A stretch of DNA of 35,639 nt. Origin: Deltaproteobacteria bacterium (GTDB lineage Bacteria > Bdellovibrionota_C > UBA2361 > SZUA-149 > JADZAE01). Below the pieces are notes generated by a model. It was given only the letters and a program-made list of their open reading frames with translations, was not told where the DNA came from and did no database searches. This document shows positions 1 to 7,716 of the stretch, in pieces (the first letter of the stretch is position 1; each line of letters starts with the position of its first letter). Position numbers and translations under genes: made by a program. Location: assembly GCA_020852715.1 (NCBI GenBank), contig JADZAE010000081.1, positions 1 to 35,639 on the forward strand, written 5' to 3'.

Positions 1-213
1 AGCTACTTTTGTCATCCTTATGCTAGTTACGAAAAAGGCACTGTCGAAAATTCTATTGGTCTTATTAAACGCTTCTTTCCTAAAGGAACTGACTTTGCTA
101 AAGTTCCTATCAAGACTATTAGGAAGGGAGAACTAACTCTGAACCATCGACCTCGTAAGTGTTTGAATTTCTTAACACCTGACGAGGTCTTTAAGCTCGG
201 GTGTTGCACTTAA
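1..213 (+). CDS. IS30-family transposase, C-terminal fragment (cut by window edge)
   Basis: Frame 1 is open from the first base to a TAA at 211-213, giving about 70 residues with no start in the window. The translation carries the C-terminal signature of IS30-family DDE transposases: an HPYASYEKGTVEN block holding the last catalytic Glu, then IGLIKRFFPKGTDF, and later NHRPRKCLNFLTPDEVF. These enzymes cut and join the ends of their own element. The stop lies only 8 bases before the ATG assigned to mfd, and IS30 terminal repeats usually lie at or just past the transposase stop. The right end of the element therefore probably falls inside about 205-235. The upstream part of the element lies outside the window. 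Confidence 0.9.
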   Translation, partial: SYFCHPYASYEKGTVENSIGLIKRFFPKGTDFAKVPIKTIRKGELTLNHRPRKCLNFLTPDEVFKLGCCT

Positions 214-220
214 TTATTGA

Positions 221-3200
221 ATGCAGAGGAGTTATTTGGGTCATGTTGGGGGGATAGGGGGGGCGGCGCTGCCGTTATTGGGGGCGTCTATCTTATTGCG
301 CGCACCGCTGGCCAAAAACTGGTCGCTGATTAGCTCAGCGCTAGAGAGTGATTACTCAACTTTGCTCGTTATTGTGCCCGATAGAAGGTCGGGAGAGCGC
401 CTGGTTAGCGATTTGCGTTTTTATTTGGGAGACACTCTGCCCGAAAGCAAACGCCTTGTTTATCATTTCTTTTCCTGGGAAATTCTCCCCTTTGAAGATC
501 TCTCCCCTACTATTCAAGATAGCGCCGAACGACTTGCTGCTCTCCATCAAATCCAAGCAGGAGACGGAAGCATTATCGTAGCCACCGCCGACTCTTTTTT
601 GCAAAAGATAATTACGCCGCAGCAATATCTCTCCCTTTTGAACACACTGCACGCCGGGAGCACTTACCAGCGCGAAGACCTGCTGCGCCATTTTATCCGT
701 GCCGGTTACCATCGTTCCACGCTGGTTGAAGAATATGGCGATCTTGCGGTACGCGGTTCTGTAATTGATTTTTATCCGCCGGCCAGCCGTTATCCTGTGC
801 GTTTGGAATTCTTTGATGATCAACTCGAATCTATTCGCTATTTTGATCCCGAAACACAAAGATCACTAAGGCGTAATGAACAAATCGATGTCCTTCCCGT
901 CGCTGAGTTGCCATTTATTGGACATGGCGATGAAAATAAAAATGAAGCCATTAAACTATTACGCGCTCGTGCCTCGCACTTAAATATATCCCATGGCGCA
1001 ATTGAACATTTAGAAGAGGCCATCAAAAACAACTCCGGCACCGGATTAGAAAAACTCCAAGGGCTCTTCAATCCGCAAACGGCTACACTTTGCGATTACA
1101 TCACCGAAAAAACATTAGTTATCAGTTATGACGAAGACCAGATAAGACAAAACTTGGAAGACTATTACAGCATTGTTTGCGAGCAGGCACAAAAAGCCGA
1201 AAAGGATGGTCGCATTTTTCCTGAAATCAGCTCAGCTTACTCAAATCCTGAAGCAACTTGGACTGAGCTTTCTTCCCTCACTAACCTTAAGCTCTCCAGC
1301 ATTAAGTGGCTAGACAACGATGAAAACTCCTCTGCTTTGGCCATCAAAGACCAAAGCGAGCTTAAAACTACGCTGGCCGCCTATCGTAGCAATGATAAAC
1401 CTCTCACACCGTTAATTGACTTGTTAAGGCGTAGCCAAGATCGCCATATCTGCACAGCCATTGTCGTCAGCCAACCCCAGCGATCACGACGCTTCAGCGA
1501 AATACTCACCGGCTATGGTATTAAAACCACAGAATTTAGCGGCAATTTTTTTGTCTGGCTAAACTCCGAAAGTTCTCATCGACAAAGCGATAAAATAACT
1601 CTTCTCTCCGGTATTATTTCAGCCGGCATTATCGACGATGAAAACAAGTTTCAGCTGATATATGAAAGCGATGTCTTCCCGGAGTTATTACCGCGGCGCA
1701 AAGGACAGATCAGCAAAAATATTCGCCGCCTCTTGGGCTCGCTCAGCCAGTTGAACAAAGGCGACTATATAGTTCATGCTGACCATGGGATCGGGCTTTA
1801 TCATGGTCTGGTGCAAATAATTGTCGAAGGTAAACTCGGCGATTTTTTGCATTTGGAATATGCCGAAGGCGCAAAGCTTTATCTACCGGTAGAAAATATC
1901 GGCAAGGTCGAAAAATACGCCGGAGTTGAAGGTAAGACCCCGGCACTAACAAAACTCGGTTCCGGCGCCTGGACAAAAACTAAAGCCAAAGTTGAAAAGC
2001 AAGTGGCAGAGCTCGCCGGGCAGCTAATTAACCTTTATGCACAACGCGAAATAGTAGCAGGTGTTCCCTTCGGTGATCTTAACGACCAGGATTTACAATT
2101 CGCCGATGCCTTTTGTTTTGAGGAAACACCGGATCAAGCTAAGGCCATTGAAGATGTGCTCTCCGATATGGCCAAATCAAAACCTATGGATAGACTGGTT
2201 TGCGGCGATGTTGGATATGGCAAAACGGAGGTCGGCCTGCGTGCAGCTTTTAAAGCGATCAATGCCGGCAAACAGGTGGCATTTCTTGTCCCGACAACAG
2301 TGCTTGCCGATCAACATTTTCAAACTTTCAAAGAACGTTTCAGCGGCTTTCCTGTAAACGTCGGCTGCGTTAGCCGCTTCTTTAGTAAAGAAGATATTAA
2401 AAAAACCTTGGCCGATCTTGCTCGCGGCGCAGTGGATATCATCATTGGCACACACCGTTTGATACAAAAAGATGTCTTTTTTAGCAACCTTGGCCTAGTC
2501 ATTGTCGATGAAGAACATCGCTTTGGAGTAGCCCACAAAGAAAGACTAAAACAGCTTCGCAAAGAAGTGGATGTCCTAACTCTCACCGCCACCCCCATTC
2601 CACGCACTCTGCATATGTCGCTGGCCGGTATTCGTGATCTCAGCGTAATCGAAACTCCGCCTTGTGATCGACAAGTAATTAAAACCTATTTGGCCCCTTA
2701 CGAGCCAAACACTGTGCGCCAAGCTATCCTGCGCGAGCTCTCACGACAGGGGCAAGTTTTTTACATTAATAATCGCGTGCAAAATATTGCCATGATTTGC
2801 CAAGAAGTGCGCGAGCTTGTTCCGGAGGCACGCGTGGCTTTTGGTCATGGGCAAATGAACGAAGCTGAGCTTAACCGCGTGATGCATCGCTTCATCAATA
2901 AAGAAATCGATGTCTTGGTTTCGACAACAATTGTCGAATCCGGCTTAGATATTCCTAACGCCAATACCATCATTATTCGTCGCGCTGAAAACTTTGGCTT
3001 AGCCGAACTATATCAATTGCGCGGTCGCGTCGGACGCAGCTCGCGTCGTGCTTACGCCTATCTCTTCGTCGGTAATGAAAAAGGCTTGTCCCCCGAAGCC
3101 CGCGGGCGCCTGGAAGTATTGCAATCTTTAGATGATTTAGGAATTGGTTTTCGCCTTGCCCTACAAGATATGGAAATTCGCGGTGCCGGCAACTTGTTAG

Positions 3201-3775
3201 GCAAAGATCAATCCGGACAAGTAGGCTTAGTTGGTTTTGAGCTATATTCAAAAATCTTAAAGACAGTGGTTAAACAAATTCAAAGCCAAACCCAGAAGCA
3301 AGAGGAAGATTTGCCAAGCATTGAGCCGGACATCAAAATCGGCTTTCCTGCTCATATCCCCGTGGACTACTTACCCGACGTATCCGAACGTTTGCTTCTT
3401 TACCAGCGCTTGGTAATTATTAGCAGCCGCCAAGAAGGAATGGAAATTCTCGAAGAAATAGAAGACCGCTTTGGCCATCCCCCGGAAGAAGTAATTATTC
3501 TTCTTGAACTGATGATTTTTCGCAGCATCCTCCGACGCGCTTTAGTTACCGTCGCCAGTTACCGCAACCACCAATTAAGCCTTACTTTTCATCCGCAGGC
3601 CTGTTTTGGCCGAGAAAAGTTAATCGACAAGGTTATTAAGTCACAAGGAGCAATTAATCTCTCCCCGGCGATGGTGTTATCCATTCAACTGCCCGCCTTA
3701 GAGGTTGACTCCCCCATTATCTTGTATGATTATTTAGACAAGTTTTTTAAGGAAATTGATATCAAATATTGTTAA
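221..3775 (+). CDS. mfd: Transcription-repair coupling factor Mfd
   Basis: Mfd is a DNA translocase that pushes stalled RNA polymerase off damaged DNA and recruits UvrA. At 1184 residues it is full length for the family. An N-terminal UvrB-like module is visible (RGSVIDFYPP near residue 180, then LEFFDDQLESIR). An RNA-polymerase-interacting CarD-like domain starts near 510 (KGDYIVHADHGIGLYHGL). The RecG-like motor has Walker A GDVGYGKTE near 661, the DEEH box near 761, TATPIPRT near 790 and QLRGRVGRS near 930. A C-terminal TRCF domain follows. The start is uncertain: the ATG at 221 sits 8 bases after the IS30 stop and has no ribosome-binding site, while an AGAGGAG at 225-231 precedes an in-frame TTG at 236. 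The SurA-like gene overlaps the 3' end, so the two are probably cotranscribed. Confidence 0.97.
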   Translation: MQRSYLGHVGGIGGAALPLLGASILLRAPLAKNWSLISSALESDYSTLLVIVPDRRSGERLVSDLRFYLGDTLPESKRLVYHFFSWEILPFEDLSPTIQDSAERLAALHQIQAGDGSIIVATADSFLQKIITPQQYLSLLNTLHAGSTYQREDLLRHFIRAGYHRSTLVEEYGDLAVRGSVIDFYPPASRYPVRLEFFDDQLESIRYFDPETQRSLRRNEQIDVLPVAELPFIGHGDENKNEAIKLLRARASHLNISHGAIEHLEEAIKNNSGTGLEKLQGLFNPQTATLCDYITEKTLVISYDEDQIRQNLEDYYSIVCEQAQKAEKDGRIFPEISSAYSNPEATWTELSSLTNLKLSSIKWLDNDENSSALAIKDQSELKTTLAAYRSNDKPLTPLIDLLRRSQDRHICTAIVVSQPQRSRRFSEILTGYGIKTTEFSGNFFVWLNSESSHRQSDKITLLSGIISAGIIDDENKFQLIYESDVFPELLPRRKGQISKNIRRLLGSLSQLNKGDYIVHADHGIGLYHGLVQIIVEGKLGDFLHLEYAEGAKLYLPVENIGKVEKYAGVEGKTPALTKLGSGAWTKTKAKVEKQVAELAGQLINLYAQREIVAGVPFGDLNDQDLQFADAFCFEETPDQAKAIEDVLSDMAKSKPMDRLVCGDVGYGKTEVGLRAAFKAINAGKQVAFLVPTTVLADQHFQTFKERFSGFPVNVGCVSRFFSKEDIKKTLADLARGAVDIIIGTHRLIQKDVFFSNLGLVIVDEEHRFGVAHKERLKQLRKEVDVLTLTATPIPRTLHMSLAGIRDLSVIETPPCDRQVIKTYLAPYEPNTVRQAILRELSRQGQVFYINNRVQNIAMICQEVRELVPEARVAFGHGQMNEAELNRVMHRFINKEIDVLVSTTIVESGLDIPNANTIIIRRAENFGLAELYQLRGRVGRSSRRAYAYLFVGNEKGLSPEARGRLEVLQSLDDLGIGFRLALQDMEIRGAGNLLGKDQSGQVGLVGFELYSKILKTVVKQIQSQTQKQEEDLPSIEPDIKIGFPAHIPVDYLPDVSERLLLYQRLVIISSRQEGMEILEEIEDRFGHPPEEVIILLELMIFRSILRRALVTVASYRNHQLSLTFHPQACFGREKLIDKVIKSQGAINLSPAMVLSIQLPALEVDSPIILYDYLDKFFKEIDIKYC
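225..231 (+). promoter_or_regulatory. Possible ribosome-binding site for an alternative mfd start
   Basis: AGAGGAG at 225-231 is a strong Shine-Dalgarno match lying inside the annotated start of mfd. The only in-frame initiation codon close behind it is TTG at 236-238, with a short 4-base spacer. The out-of-frame ATG at 243 is not useful for mfd. If the IS30 element ends near 220, the native gene may begin at the TTG, or its original start may have been lost. Confidence 0.4.
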
Positions 3776-4680
3776 AAATTGTTAAAAAATATATGCGCAC
3801 ACGACTTACTCTTTCTTTTTTTCTCTTCATGTTTTGTTCTCATTATGTATCTGCCCAAGAAGTCATTGATCGTTTGGTTGCAGCCATCGATGGTGAGCCG
3901 ATTACGTTAAGTGACCTCAACAAGTTTGCGGCCGAGCAACAAGGATTAACCAAAGCTGTTCCTCTGACTGATAGGGCAACACAGAATAAATATTTAGAAG
4001 ATTTAATTGCCCAGCGGTTATTAGACAAAGAAGCTCAATCATTAAACTTAGCCGTCACTGACGCTGACGTTGACGCTTATATTACCGAAGTAAAAAAACA
4101 AAATAGTTTTACCGATAAGGAGCTCACGCAGCTTTTAGAACAAAAAGGCATTCCCGCTACAAACTATCGCCAAGAAATAAAAAAAGAAATCTTGAAGTCT
4201 CGAATCGTATCTACTGTTCTTAGAAAATCAATCAATATTACAGAAGCGGATATTGATAACTATTTAGCAGAACATACAGAGCTGCAAGCACAGGCAGGGA
4301 CACTAAATGTGGGACAGGGCACATTTTCGGACGAGGAAGATGCCAAAGAAATAAAAGCTCAGTGCGTAGACGGTAAGAAGCTGAGTTCTTTGGCTCCGGC
4401 TGGATATCGCGATTTGGGTTATGTGCGACCGGAAGACCTACGAGAAGAATTTCAAGCTGCACTGGAAGGACTTAGCGAAAACGAAGTGTCTGAGGTCATT
4501 AATCTCGACGGCAAGTATACCCTCTTGCAGGTACTCGATCTTAGCGATGATGGCATCATCCAAGACAAAGATTTGCGCGATAAGATTCGCAATCAACTTT
4601 TTGAAAAACAAACAAAAGAGCGTTTGGGAAAATACATTGCTGAGGAACTCCCTAAAAAATACATAATTGAACATTTTTAA
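3769..4680 (+). CDS. SurA/PpiC-like periplasmic chaperone with degenerate parvulin domain
   Basis: This is an exported 303-residue protein. The N-terminus has a basic stretch, a hydrophobic segment (LTLSFFLFMF) and a probable signal-peptidase site after VSA, followed by EVIDRLVAAIDGEPIT, which is typical of SurA N-terminal domains. That helical chaperone domain runs to about residue 180. A short C-terminal segment (DLGYVRPEDL, then GLSENEVSEVINLDGKYTLLQVLD) matches the end of parvulin domains. The usual catalytic front half with its conserved His is not visible, so it probably binds unfolded outer-membrane proteins without isomerase activity. The start is ambiguous: TTG at 3769 overlaps mfd by 7 bases, while ATG at 3793 gives a more usual signal peptide. 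Neither has a well-placed ribosome-binding site. Confidence 0.8.
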   Translation: MLKIVKKYMRTRLTLSFFLFMFCSHYVSAQEVIDRLVAAIDGEPITLSDLNKFAAEQQGLTKAVPLTDRATQNKYLEDLIAQRLLDKEAQSLNLAVTDADVDAYITEVKKQNSFTDKELTQLLEQKGIPATNYRQEIKKEILKSRIVSTVLRKSINITEADIDNYLAEHTELQAQAGTLNVGQGTFSDEEDAKEIKAQCVDGKKLSSLAPAGYRDLGYVRPEDLREEFQAALEGLSENEVSEVINLDGKYTLLQVLDLSDDGIIQDKDLRDKIRNQLFEKQTKERLGKYIAEELPKKYIIEHF

Positions 4681-4916
4681 CCCTTTCCCTCCGTCAGGAA
4701 CTTCCGGACAACGATTATTCTTGCCTTTAGTAAGGGCTTAGAACACTTCTTTGTTACAAAATTGTGACAACCTTCGTTACATCCAAATTAAAGCTTTGCG
4801 CATCTAATATTCAAGAAAGTTAGTCAATGAGCCGATAATACATTTACTGCGACCGAAAAGGTTCGATGAGAATCATACGAGCCGGGTAGATTACTACTAA
4901 AGTCAAGGAGACTGTT
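4681..4916. other. Intergenic region between the SurA-like gene and the small ORF
   Basis: There is no coding evidence. The imperfect palindrome GTCAGGAACTTCCGGAC lies at 4693-4709 just after the SurA-like stop. A sigma-28-like -10 box is at 4831-4838, followed by about 80 bases of leader to the next start. No convincing U-tract terminator was seen. Confidence 0.5.
4811..4838 (+). promoter_or_regulatory. Putative sigma-28 (FliA) type promoter
   Basis: GCCGATAA at 4831-4838 is an exact match to the -10 consensus of flagellar sigma-28 promoters. The -35 is weaker: GAAAGTT at 4816-4822 resembles TAAAGTTT but sits about two bases closer than the usual spacing. It reads toward the 73-residue gene at 4917. 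The window holds flagellar late genes (fliD, flaG-like), so a FliA regulon is plausible. Confidence 0.45.
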
Positions 4917-5138
4917 ATGGGTAGGCCATTTTATTCACACGAAGCAAATGATCCGGATCTCGATTGGTTAGTAACCAATTTTTTATATGAGCGTTCGGAC
5001 TACATTCCTGTCGAAACAGACATGCTTCCGCTTATCCTGATGCCGTTTCATGAGGCAGAAGCCCCAAAAACAGAAGAAGAAGTTGAGCTCACAGAGTCAA
5101 CTAGCAAAGAAAGTCGAGACGTTCTTACTCGCAACTAA
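4917..5138 (+). CDS. Small acidic protein of unknown function
   Basis: This is a 73-residue ORF with a good ribosome-binding site (AAGGAGA, seven bases before ATG). It begins MGRPFYSHEANDPDLDWL, carries a hydrophobic patch (MLPLILMPF) near the middle and ends in an acidic, Ser/Thr-rich tail (KTEEEVELTEST). There is no signal peptide or membrane segment, and I recognise no family. The ribosome-binding site and the upstream sigma-28-like box argue that it is a real gene, perhaps switched on with late flagellar genes. That link rests only on the promoter motif. It stands alone, followed by a 226-base gap before the PMT-like gene. Confidence 0.55.
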   Translation: MGRPFYSHEANDPDLDWLVTNFLYERSDYIPVETDMLPLILMPFHEAEAPKTEEEVELTESTSKESRDVLTRN

Positions 5139-5170
5139 TTTAACTGAGACCTTTGCTAGAGCCCTAAGTT

Positions 5171-5198
5171 TTGCTAAGCAAATATTCAATTTTATAAT
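5171..5198 (+). promoter_or_regulatory. Putative sigma-70 promoter upstream of the PMT-like gene
   Basis: TTGCTA at 5171-5176 is followed after 16 bases by a perfect TATAAT at 5193-5198. The -35 is only a partial match to TTGACA. It would leave a leader of about 160 bases before the PMT-like start. That leader contains a small hairpin, CCTGG/CCAGG, at 5277-5293. Confidence 0.5.
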
Positions 5199-5364
5199 TC
5201 CTATAGAAGCCCGTTAAAAATCCTTCCGCCAAGGCATGATTAACTGCGGATCTTGTCGATAAAGCTTTAATCTCCCCCTGGAGTTTCGCCAGGATTTTCT
5301 AGTTGATGCCTATTCTCAGCTAAGCTATAGAATCCGCTGTCGGCAATCATAAAAGTATCGAAAT

Positions 5365-6852
5365 ATGACAATCAGAGAAGTATTAAAAAATAATTTATTT
5401 TACCTGGCTATATTGGTGCTGACTATTATTTCTTATTTTACGCATGTTCATAATTATCAAAATCCTAAAGGTTTTTTTTGGGATGAAAACTACCACGTTC
5501 CCGCAGCAATGAAATATCTAAATAACGTATTTTTCAGAGAGTATCATCCGCCCTTAGGAAAATTGCTCATCGCCCTTGGCGAATACGGCTATCAAACCAT
5601 AACCGGCGAAAATCAAAATGTTGACATCCAGCCGTTACTAACAACCGCCTATGCCAAGGACATCCCTGATGATTTTAAATTTAATGGCGTTCGTTTTTTC
5701 CCGGTAGTTTTTGCCTGGGCTTCTGTTATTGTATTTTTTTTAATTCTCCACGTCATTTTACAGAATACCGCTCTCGCTTTTGCTTTTAGTAGTCTTTATG
5801 CCTTCGAAAACAGTATTATTGTTCATTTCCGCGGCGCCATGCTCGATGGCATACAAATGTTTTTTATTCTCTTGGCGATTTTATTTTTTATTCGTTACTC
5901 CAGATTAAAAGAGATAACAGCTATCAACTTTTTTTGTATGGGCACATGTATTGGTTTATCCCTGGCGACAAAAGTTACCGGCTTAGTGCTGGTTGTGCTA
6001 TTTCCTTTTTTACTTTATCGCGTCAATAGCAGCTTTGATTATTGGCTTAGCAGGGAAGGAGTTAAACACGTTATCTGTTTAGCCCTTAGCTCTTTTGCCG
6101 GAATTATGATGCCTTTTCTGCTCGTCTGGTATGTCCACTTTGCCCTGGGCGATCATGCTGCCGATGAACAATGGTATAAAGCTTCTCCTGAAGTGCAGCA
6201 GATTATTAAAGAGCGAAAGCAAGCTTCTCCGATTAATTTCTACGAGCAATTAATCGATACCTATCGCTTCTTTGTTCAAAACAATAAGGGTGTGCCTAAA
6301 CTAGATGTTTGCAAACCCGGGGAAAACGGTAGCACCCCATTTAAATGGATCATCGGTGGCAAAAGCATAAATTATCGTTGGGCTAAAGATGGCAAAGGTG
6401 CGACTCGCTATCTATTTTTACAAGTCAATCCTTTAATTTTGTTTATCTCTATTTTAGCCTTGGCACTGAGTATTATATTAGTTGGTGGCCGTCTCTTTTT
6501 CGGCCTTCCCTTGAAAGATGCCGATTCCTTCTATTTTATTTTACCCATGCTTAGCATCTATCTGGCATATATGGGCATGATGCTTAACATTGAGCGCGTG
6601 ATGTATCTTTACCATTATTTTATTCCTTATATGTGTACCTTCGTGATAGCTGCCTGCCTTTTTAAATATATTTACTCTGAATATATCCAAAAGGCCGATA
6701 CTTTTTTATATTCGGTGTTGGCTTTGTGTTATTTTGGAGTTTTTACCGTTTTTCTTTATTATTCACCGTTAACTTATTATTCACCGCTGCGCAGCCAAGC
6801 AGTTATGGCTCGAGAACTTTTTAAAGAGTGGCAGCTTAAACCGATATTATAG
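5365..6852 (+). CDS. PMT-family (GT39-like) protein glycosyltransferase, multi-pass membrane protein
   Basis: This 495-residue polytopic membrane protein has about ten hydrophobic segments. Near residues 37-70 it shows the hallmark first loop of dolichyl-phosphate-mannose protein mannosyltransferases: a WDENYH acidic motif, then YLNNVFFREYHPPLGKLLIA. PMT enzymes move a sugar from a polyprenyl phosphate to Ser/Thr of proteins crossing the membrane, and the acidic motif in this loop holds the catalytic carboxylate. Later blocks (FRGAMLDGIQMFF, LSLATKVTGLVLV) also fit the family. The stop is followed without a gap by the PA14 gene, so the two form a transcription unit. Acceptor and sugar donor cannot be told from sequence. 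Family assignment is fairly firm; the exact reaction is inferred. Confidence 0.82.
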   Translation: MTIREVLKNNLFYLAILVLTIISYFTHVHNYQNPKGFFWDENYHVPAAMKYLNNVFFREYHPPLGKLLIALGEYGYQTITGENQNVDIQPLLTTAYAKDIPDDFKFNGVRFFPVVFAWASVIVFFLILHVILQNTALAFAFSSLYAFENSIIVHFRGAMLDGIQMFFILLAILFFIRYSRLKEITAINFFCMGTCIGLSLATKVTGLVLVVLFPFLLYRVNSSFDYWLSREGVKHVICLALSSFAGIMMPFLLVWYVHFALGDHAADEQWYKASPEVQQIIKERKQASPINFYEQLIDTYRFFVQNNKGVPKLDVCKPGENGSTPFKWIIGGKSINYRWAKDGKGATRYLFLQVNPLILFISILALALSIILVGGRLFFGLPLKDADSFYFILPMLSIYLAYMGMMLNIERVMYLYHYFIPYMCTFVIAACLFKYIYSEYIQKADTFLYSVLALCYFGVFTVFLYYSPLTYYSPLRSQAVMARELFKEWQLKPIL

Positions 6853-7422
6853 ATGGACAAGCGATTCACATTACTGTTGTTGCTGCTGCTTTCATTAATG
6901 GCGATTTTTGGACCATATATCCGGCGCTCTGCTGCCCTTCTTTTGGGTGGCAAAATGCTCGCTGTGATTAGCGCTCAGACTGATGAAATCCAGGATATCG
7001 AAACCCTGAGAAATGATAGTTATAAGCAAGAATACAAAATCGATGTCTTATCCTTTGATCAAGGAGAGGAGCTTTATCACCCTAGCCTTGGAGATTTAGG
7101 ATTTAAGCATAATTTTTTTATTGATGTTACCGGCAAGTTCGATGTAATCCAAGGCGGGCGCTATCATTTCCGCGTTTCCTCAGATGATGGCTATCGCCTA
7201 ACCATTGACGGCCAAGTGCAAGGTGAATTTCTCAAAGACAGATCTTACAACACTGACAAATTTGAGGTCAATCTCAGCAAAGGCCGCCATGCTTTTAAAG
7301 TCGAATACTTTCAGCGCTATAGTCAGTTGGGCTTGGAAGTAGCATATAAACGGGTGGAAGATAAAAAATTTACCCTCGTTGGTAAAGACACAGAATTTCT
7401 TAGATTCCTTCGCTATCGTTAG
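6853..7422 (+). CDS. Membrane-anchored PA14-domain protein
   Basis: This 189-residue protein has one N-terminal hydrophobic segment (LLLLLLLSLMAIFGPYI), probably an uncleaved anchor, and a C-terminal PA14 domain. The PA14 core is clear around residues 85-165: GGRYHFRVSSDDGYRLTIDG, then LSKGRHAFKVEYFQR. PA14 domains are beta-barrel modules that usually bind carbohydrate in extracytoplasmic enzymes and adhesins. The ATG starts on the base after the stop of the PMT-like gene, so translation is probably coupled and the two likely share a task, such as glycan recognition during protein glycosylation. No catalytic domain is present. Confidence 0.78.
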   Translation: MDKRFTLLLLLLLSLMAIFGPYIRRSAALLLGGKMLAVISAQTDEIQDIETLRNDSYKQEYKIDVLSFDQGEELYHPSLGDLGFKHNFFIDVTGKFDVIQGGRYHFRVSSDDGYRLTIDGQVQGEFLKDRSYNTDKFEVNLSKGRHAFKVEYFQRYSQLGLEVAYKRVEDKKFTLVGKDTEFLRFLRYR

Positions 7423-7470
7423 TATTTATCCGGGAAGTTTAAAATTAGCAAAGAGACACTTCGGCGCTGC

Positions 7471-7511
7471 CGCCACGCGGGTAGATAATTTTACAAACGT
7501 TTGTGGAACGC
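7471..7511 (+). repeat. Diverged repeat, copy A (partner at 23446-23486)
   Basis: An ungapped alignment by eye with 23446-23486 gives 32 identical bases of 41, including CGCCACG at the left and TTGTGGA near the right. Translated in one frame, the two copies read DNFTNVCGT and ENFTDACGA, with most changes conservative. This suggests a shared coding ancestor. Confidence 0.45.
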
Positions 7512-7623
7512 GTTGCACAGGCATGCGATGGTTGGCGCCCTTGGCGCACACCGCATTGGCATTCTCAGCGTTGGCGACCCAGATTCGGCTGCGCCGAAGT
7601 CATGGGTCGCGTTCCACAGACGT
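7497..7623. repeat. Nested inverted repeats forming a multi-branch fold
   Basis: An outer stem joins 7497-7512 to 7608-7623: ACGT, one T-G wobble, then TGTGGAACGCG against CGCGTTCCACA. Inside it are a hairpin at 7523-7556 (ATGCG/CGCAT around GGCGCC/GGCGC) and a second at 7574-7610 (GCGACCCA/TGGGTCGC enclosing TTCGGC/GCCGAA). The second hairpin shares three bases with the outer stem, so the two compete. No U-tract follows, so a simple intrinsic terminator is unlikely. It could be a structured RNA, a small palindromic mobile repeat, or a termination region for the convergent genes. Confidence 0.6.
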
Positions 7624-7716
7624 CCGCAAATATTATGGTTGCCGATGGCGCTGGCGCGCACATGTTGTTTTAGAGTTCCGAAGTCTGACAAAGTATCCGC
7701 CCAAAATCGCTAATCT

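Larger units (their letters stand above)
7423..7716. other. Structured spacer between convergent genes
   Basis: The PA14 gene and topA converge on this 294-base gap. It is visibly richer in GC than its flanks, holds nested inverted repeats (7497-7623), and shares 32 of 41 bases with 23446-23486. Long open frames on both strands look like by-products of base composition and have no ribosome-binding site. Confidence 0.6.

Noticed and set aside
356..859. 167-residue minus-strand ORF inside mfd
   Set aside because: It is a shadow of the mfd coding frame with no start signal or family resemblance.
4693..4709. GTCAGGAACTTCCGGAC as a terminator of the mfd unit
   Set aside because: The arms leave almost no loop and no T-run follows. 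It may be an operator, but the symmetry is imperfect, so no separate call is made.
7497..7623. Integron attC recombination site
   Set aside because: The fold is suggestive, but the ends lack the GTTRRRY and RYYYAAC core boxes, and no integrase or gene cassette is nearby.
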